This document shows, one piece after another, positions 61,242 through 64,000 of a stretch of 64,000 nucleotides of DNA. Position numbers and translations under genes: made by a program. Source of the DNA: UBA4582 sp047630175 (lineage in GTDB: Bacteria; Pseudomonadota; Gammaproteobacteria; Pseudomonadales; Azotimanducaceae); the NCBI GenBank assembly GCA_047630175.1, contig JBLHVI010000009.1, positions 34,483 through 98,482 of the forward strand, given 5' to 3'. Numbering within the stretch: the stretch's first letter is position 1; every line of letters starts with the position of its first letter. The notes beneath the pieces were generated by a model. That model did not search any database, was not told the DNA's origin, and saw nothing but the letters and a program-made list of their open reading frames with translations.

Positions 61242-63014
61242 TCAGGTTTTCGGTACCAGCCAGTTTAGGTCTTGGGTGAGGCCAACGTCAGATGAGGTTC
61301 TGACTTCGTTGCCCTGCAAGGTGTAGAGTTGCCAAGTGCCATAGACTGAGTTGCGTAGCATTATATCGGCAGTGCCATCACCGTCAAAATCACCCACAGA
61401 GGCAAGCTGCCAGTTAAGGTCGTTGGTCAACGGCAAGAAGCCTTGCGTACTCACTTCCATGCCATCGAAGGAATAAATTAGCCAGCTGCCGTCTTTGTAT
61501 CGCATCAAAACGTCGTCGACCTCGTTACCATCGAAGTCCGCACTACCGACGACTGACCAGTTAATACTTTTCTTCAAGGCGACGGCAGCGGCGGTTTTAA
61601 CGTCGCCGTCTTGTATGTGGTGCATGTTCCAAGCGCCGTCAGTCTGACGCATCAACAGGTCGGTGATACCGTCGCCATTGAAATCGCCGCGAGCAGCCAG
61701 TTGGGCGACGTCGCTCTCGGGCAGGCTAGGCTGATTATTGCCCGTAATGGTTATTCCGTCGATAAAATAGATATACCAGCGGCCGTCAACATGCCGCGTC
61801 ACGATGTCACCACGCCCATCGCCGTTGTAGTCGCCGCCGGCGACAGCCTGCCAGTCGAGGTTTTTAGAGATATTAAGACTACCCTGACTCTTGATGACGT
61901 CACCATCTAAAAGGCTTACGTGCCATTCGCCGCTCAGTTCGTTACGCGTTAACAAGTCGGCTTTGCCGTCGCCGTCGTAGTCCTCTCGGCCGACGACTTG
62001 CCAGGCGCTATCTTGTGGCAGATCCAAGTTTGCGGCACTCAGGATTTCGCTACCACGCATTGAGTTATAGCTCAGTTGTCCATCTTGGTTCCGTAAAATA
62101 ATATCCGCCAGGCCGTTACCGTCGGAATCCAGACGACTTTGCACCCACGTGCTTGACTCGACTTGGGTGGCGTAATAATCAGCGATCTGCGGTACGACTT
62201 GATTCAAGGCGTAAACCGAGTCGGCGCCGGTTTTGCTGGCCTTGTCGATGCCGCAAGGGCCAGTAATGCAGTCAAGGTCGGGGCTCGAAAAACGGTTTAT
62301 GACCTTGGCGTTAAAGGCAGAGCCATAGGCCATGATTGTGGCGAAATCATTGTCAACGCCATAGCCTAGGGCGTAGTCATAAGTGCCGCCGGTTTCATCC
62401 TGTTTGCGAGAGTGGTTGAGTCCCATGTTGTGCCCTAGTTCATGCGCCAGAACGAAGCTTCCACAATCGATGCTGACCAGGGAGTAGCCGTAATCCCGCT
62501 GGTGTGGGTTAGAGAAGTCGCCATTGGTACCCAGCCCGCCTACCCAGGCAAGACCGCAATATCCGTCATCGGTATAGGGGCGTGCAAAGGTGACTAAGTC
62601 GGCACCGTATTGTTGACGTAATGCAGGTAAATCCATGAACGCGGGATGCGTTTGATTTGTCATGTGTTCGACGGCAGTTTCCGAATCAAAGGGGTCGTCG
62701 TAGCTGACCTGTTCTGTATGCACGAGGCGCAAGGTGAGGTTGACCTGACTGTCGATGTATACCTGGTTGGCGACATCGACCATGTGCTGAATTCTGGTGG
62801 CTGCGTCATTGTTGTACATGTCACTGGCGGCACGGTTGTAGAGCACCAGCAGGTCGATCACCGTGGTGCCAGTGGCGCTGGGCGGTAGATCGTCAATGTC
62901 GATAGCTGGGCGGCTGAACAACCAAGTCACGGCGCTAACAATGACGAGAGTGGCAATGAACCCAGTGACGAGTGGTTTTCGGTTATTCGCAATTTTACTC
63001 ACAGACTGTCTCAT
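61242..63014 (-). CDS. Secreted reprolysin-like metalloprotease with FG-GAP repeats
   Basis: A 590-residue exported protein: hydrophobic N-terminal anchor or signal (about 14-34), a zinc metalloprotease domain with HELGHNMGLNH near residue 192 (HExxHxxGxxH of the metzincin/M12 group), and six FG-GAP/VCBS-like repeats (about 305-590) each with a calcium-type loop such as DSDGNGLADI, DYDGDGKADL, DYNGDGRGDI, DFNGDGITDL, DFDGNEVDDV and DFDGDGTADI. The repeats probably fold as a propeller for binding. No N-terminal propeptide is seen in this chain; a prodomain-like gene precedes it by 16 bp. Confidence 0.85.
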   Translation of the reverse strand: MRQSVSKIANNRKPLVTGFIATLVIVSAVTWLFSRPAIDIDDLPPSATGTTVIDLLVLYNRAASDMYNNDAATRIQHMVDVANQVYIDSQVNLTLRLVHTEQVSYDDPFDSETAVEHMTNQTHPAFMDLPALRQQYGADLVTFARPYTDDGYCGLAWVGGLGTNGDFSNPHQRDYGYSLVSIDCGSFVLAHELGHNMGLNHSRKQDETGGTYDYALGYGVDNDFATIMAYGSAFNAKVINRFSSPDLDCITGPCGIDKASKTGADSVYALNQVVPQIADYYATQVESSTWVQSRLDSDGNGLADIILRNQDGQLSYNSMRGSEILSAANLDLPQDSAWQVVGREDYDGDGKADLLTRNELSGEWHVSLLDGDVIKSQGSLNISKNLDWQAVAGGDYNGDGRGDIVTRHVDGRWYIYFIDGITITGNNQPSLPESDVAQLAARGDFNGDGITDLLMRQTDGAWNMHHIQDGDVKTAAAVALKKSINWSVVGSADFDGNEVDDVLMRYKDGSWLIYSFDGMEVSTQGFLPLTNDLNWQLASVGDFDGDGTADIMLRNSVYGTWQLYTLQGNEVRTSSDVGLTQDLNWLVPKT

Positions 63015-63030
63015 ATTTTGATGCTAGATT

Positions 63031-63708
63031 TTAGGGCGTGATGTTGGGGATGCGGGCATCCGTCTGGTTTGGGGCAGACAAATAATTCAGATCGGCGAGC
63101 GAGGTGATCCAACCGCTTGCGCCAAGCGCTTCCAACATGTACGCGCCGTCTGGCGTGATAATAGTGGCAAAGGTGCTCGTTTTACCCTCGGTCAAAACCA
63201 TGTTGTAAGGTGACGTTTCATTCTGCAGCGAGCCTGTCACGCGTCGATCACCGTTCTTGTGGGTAGTAATGCTGTCGATGTCCATGGTGTAGTTTTGTCC
63301 CGTCTGTGGAATAGAAACGGTAATGTCATCTCCGGCTCGGAGTCCGGCAATTTTTTTCAGATTTAATCGCATAGCACGTGCCACAATTCCCTTGCGTTGG
63401 TACTGTTCTGGCGGTGTGAGCGTTGGGTCGCCATCAGACCAAGCTAGGTCTGCGATAGCAGGATCTATGAAGTTATTGTCGGCTTGCGCCACTGCTGCAG
63501 AACTCTTATCGGGTACAGCACTGCTGAGCAGTGGTACCGCGTCCGCCGCAACAGGCTTTGTTGCCCGTGATGCATTTGCAGGTGTACCTGCCGGTTTAGC
63601 GCTGGCGGATTCTGTCTCAGCCGGCACGAGGCTCGCAGTGGCAAGCCACAATTTTGTGCCAATCAGCACGGCAGTAACGATGATTCCAAAAACCAGATAG
63701 CGCAGCAT
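63031..63708 (-). CDS. Exported prodomain-like partner of the metalloprotease
   Basis: A 225-residue protein: N-terminal membrane helix or signal (LRYLVFGIIVTAVLIGTKLWL), an Ala/Pro/Ser-rich linker and a beta-rich domain (about 110-225) with LKKIAGLRAGDDITVSIPQTG, ITTHKNGDRRVTGSLQ and TFATIITPDGAYMLEALG. Similar segments occur as the N-terminal prodomain of reprolysin-like secreted proteases, so this may be a chaperone or inhibitor encoded in trans. ATG 63708 with AGGA upstream is preferred to that at 63753. It is 16 bp upstream of the protease gene. Confidence 0.65.
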   Translation of the reverse strand: MLRYLVFGIIVTAVLIGTKLWLATASLVPAETESASAKPAGTPANASRATKPVAADAVPLLSSAVPDKSSAAVAQADNNFIDPAIADLAWSDGDPTLTPPEQYQRKGIVARAMRLNLKKIAGLRAGDDITVSIPQTGQNYTMDIDSITTHKNGDRRVTGSLQNETSPYNMVLTEGKTSTFATIITPDGAYMLEALGASGWITSLADLNYLSAPNQTDARIPNITP

Positions 63709-63885
63709 GATTTCAGTCCTAATTTTAGCGGGCGTTGCAACCTTGTGCTGCATTACGTCTAATTCAAGACTAAAGGGACCGATTGCTCAAGTCCGGTGGT
63801 GACAAGCAGTTATTTATTTGGGCTAGATGGCAATAGGCTGTCAAGCCTGTGGCGCTTCGACTAAAGTACGGAGAAAAAGGTTGAG

Positions 63886-63910
63886 AAAGCACGGGATATT
63901 GGCGTGCTTT
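63886..63910 (-). terminator. Possible terminator for a gene right of the window
   Basis: AAAGCACG (63886-63893) and CGTGCTTT (63903-63910) form an 8-bp stem with a 9-nt loop. On the minus strand CTTTTTC follows 5-10 nt after the stem. It could end a minus-strand gene entering from beyond 64000. The rest of 63709-64000 shows no gene. Confidence 0.35.
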
Positions 63911-64000
63911 GCGGCAGAGTTGATACGAAGATTCCACGATCACCTCCGTCAACTTGACGTAATTTGAAGGCGGTTAATTCGGGATGCAGCATGTATAAAA

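Noticed and set aside
1..64000. tRNA, rRNA, CRISPR, IS elements, prophage or plasmid functions
   Set aside because: None seen on either strand by reading; a tRNA or covariance-model scan was not possible.

Overview
The window looks like chromosomal DNA of a free-living, probably marine gammaproteobacterium. The evidence is gene order and protein type: a zipA tail followed by ligA, the rnf operon placed between metG and nth, a MotY-like flagellar protein, RNase T next to pyrC, Hda, and a PhoP/PhoQ-like two-component pair. I cannot name the genus. I found no tRNA, rRNA, CRISPR array, insertion sequence or prophage.

Layout. 1-4.4 kb: zipA tail, ligA, a lytic transglycosylase lipoprotein and an NhaC-type antiporter, tightly overlapped on the plus strand. 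4.4-11 kb: a PuuB/DadA-like oxidoreductase (minus), an MFS transporter, a possible arginine-pair microprotein, a secreted sorbosone-dehydrogenase-like propeller and a DinG helicase. 11-14.2 kb: an envelope-stress-like unit of glycine-zipper protein, PepSY protein, response regulator and histidine kinase. 14.2-15.8 kb: a decayed stretch with an outer-membrane beta-barrel pseudogene. 15.8-26 kb: a sulfite-oxidase/cytochrome c fusion, a repeat-rich membrane protein, a giant DUF349 protein, a CDGSH protein, an acyl-CoA dehydrogenase, a hydrolase and a thiolase. 26-33.5 kb: glpK and two c-di-GMP-type proteins, one with a degenerate GGDEF motif and one a 1464-residue PilZ-DUF1631-GGDEF-EAL protein. 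33.8-41.7 kb: argD, hyuB, grxD, rnt, pyrC, motY-like, argG. 41.7-48.3 kb: nth, rnfE, G, D, B, A and metG. 48.5-55.7 kb: a secreted RidA, mrp, dcd, DUF3108, DUF2066, a PerM-type permease, hda and a MurG-like gene. 55.8-58.8 kb: a GntR-ABC exporter-SHOCT lipoprotein operon and a glycine-zipper lipoprotein. 58.8-64 kb: a luciferase-like oxidoreductase, a DUF3754 protein, and a secreted metalloprotease with a separate prodomain-like partner.

Most notable points. (1) The Rnf operon has no rnfC. Instead the RnfB protein carries, fused to its C-terminus, the two-cluster ferredoxin segment typical of RnfC, so the NADH/FMN module is absent from the operon. (2) The same operator-promoter arrangement (two TTCAG half-sites 11 bp apart, CCT, then a -10-like hexamer exactly 11 nt after the second half-site) lies upstream of both glycine-zipper genes, 47 kb apart, and one of these is next to the two-component system. 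This suggests a shared regulon. (3) A MurG-like glycosyltransferase resembling Firmicutes proteins is translationally coupled to hda. (4) mrp has no standard start codon at its conserved N-terminus; an ATC behind a strong Shine-Dalgarno sequence is the best candidate. (5) A 51-residue ORF carries arginine pairs every five residues with varied synonymous codons. All assignments come from reading the sequence; no database search was run.
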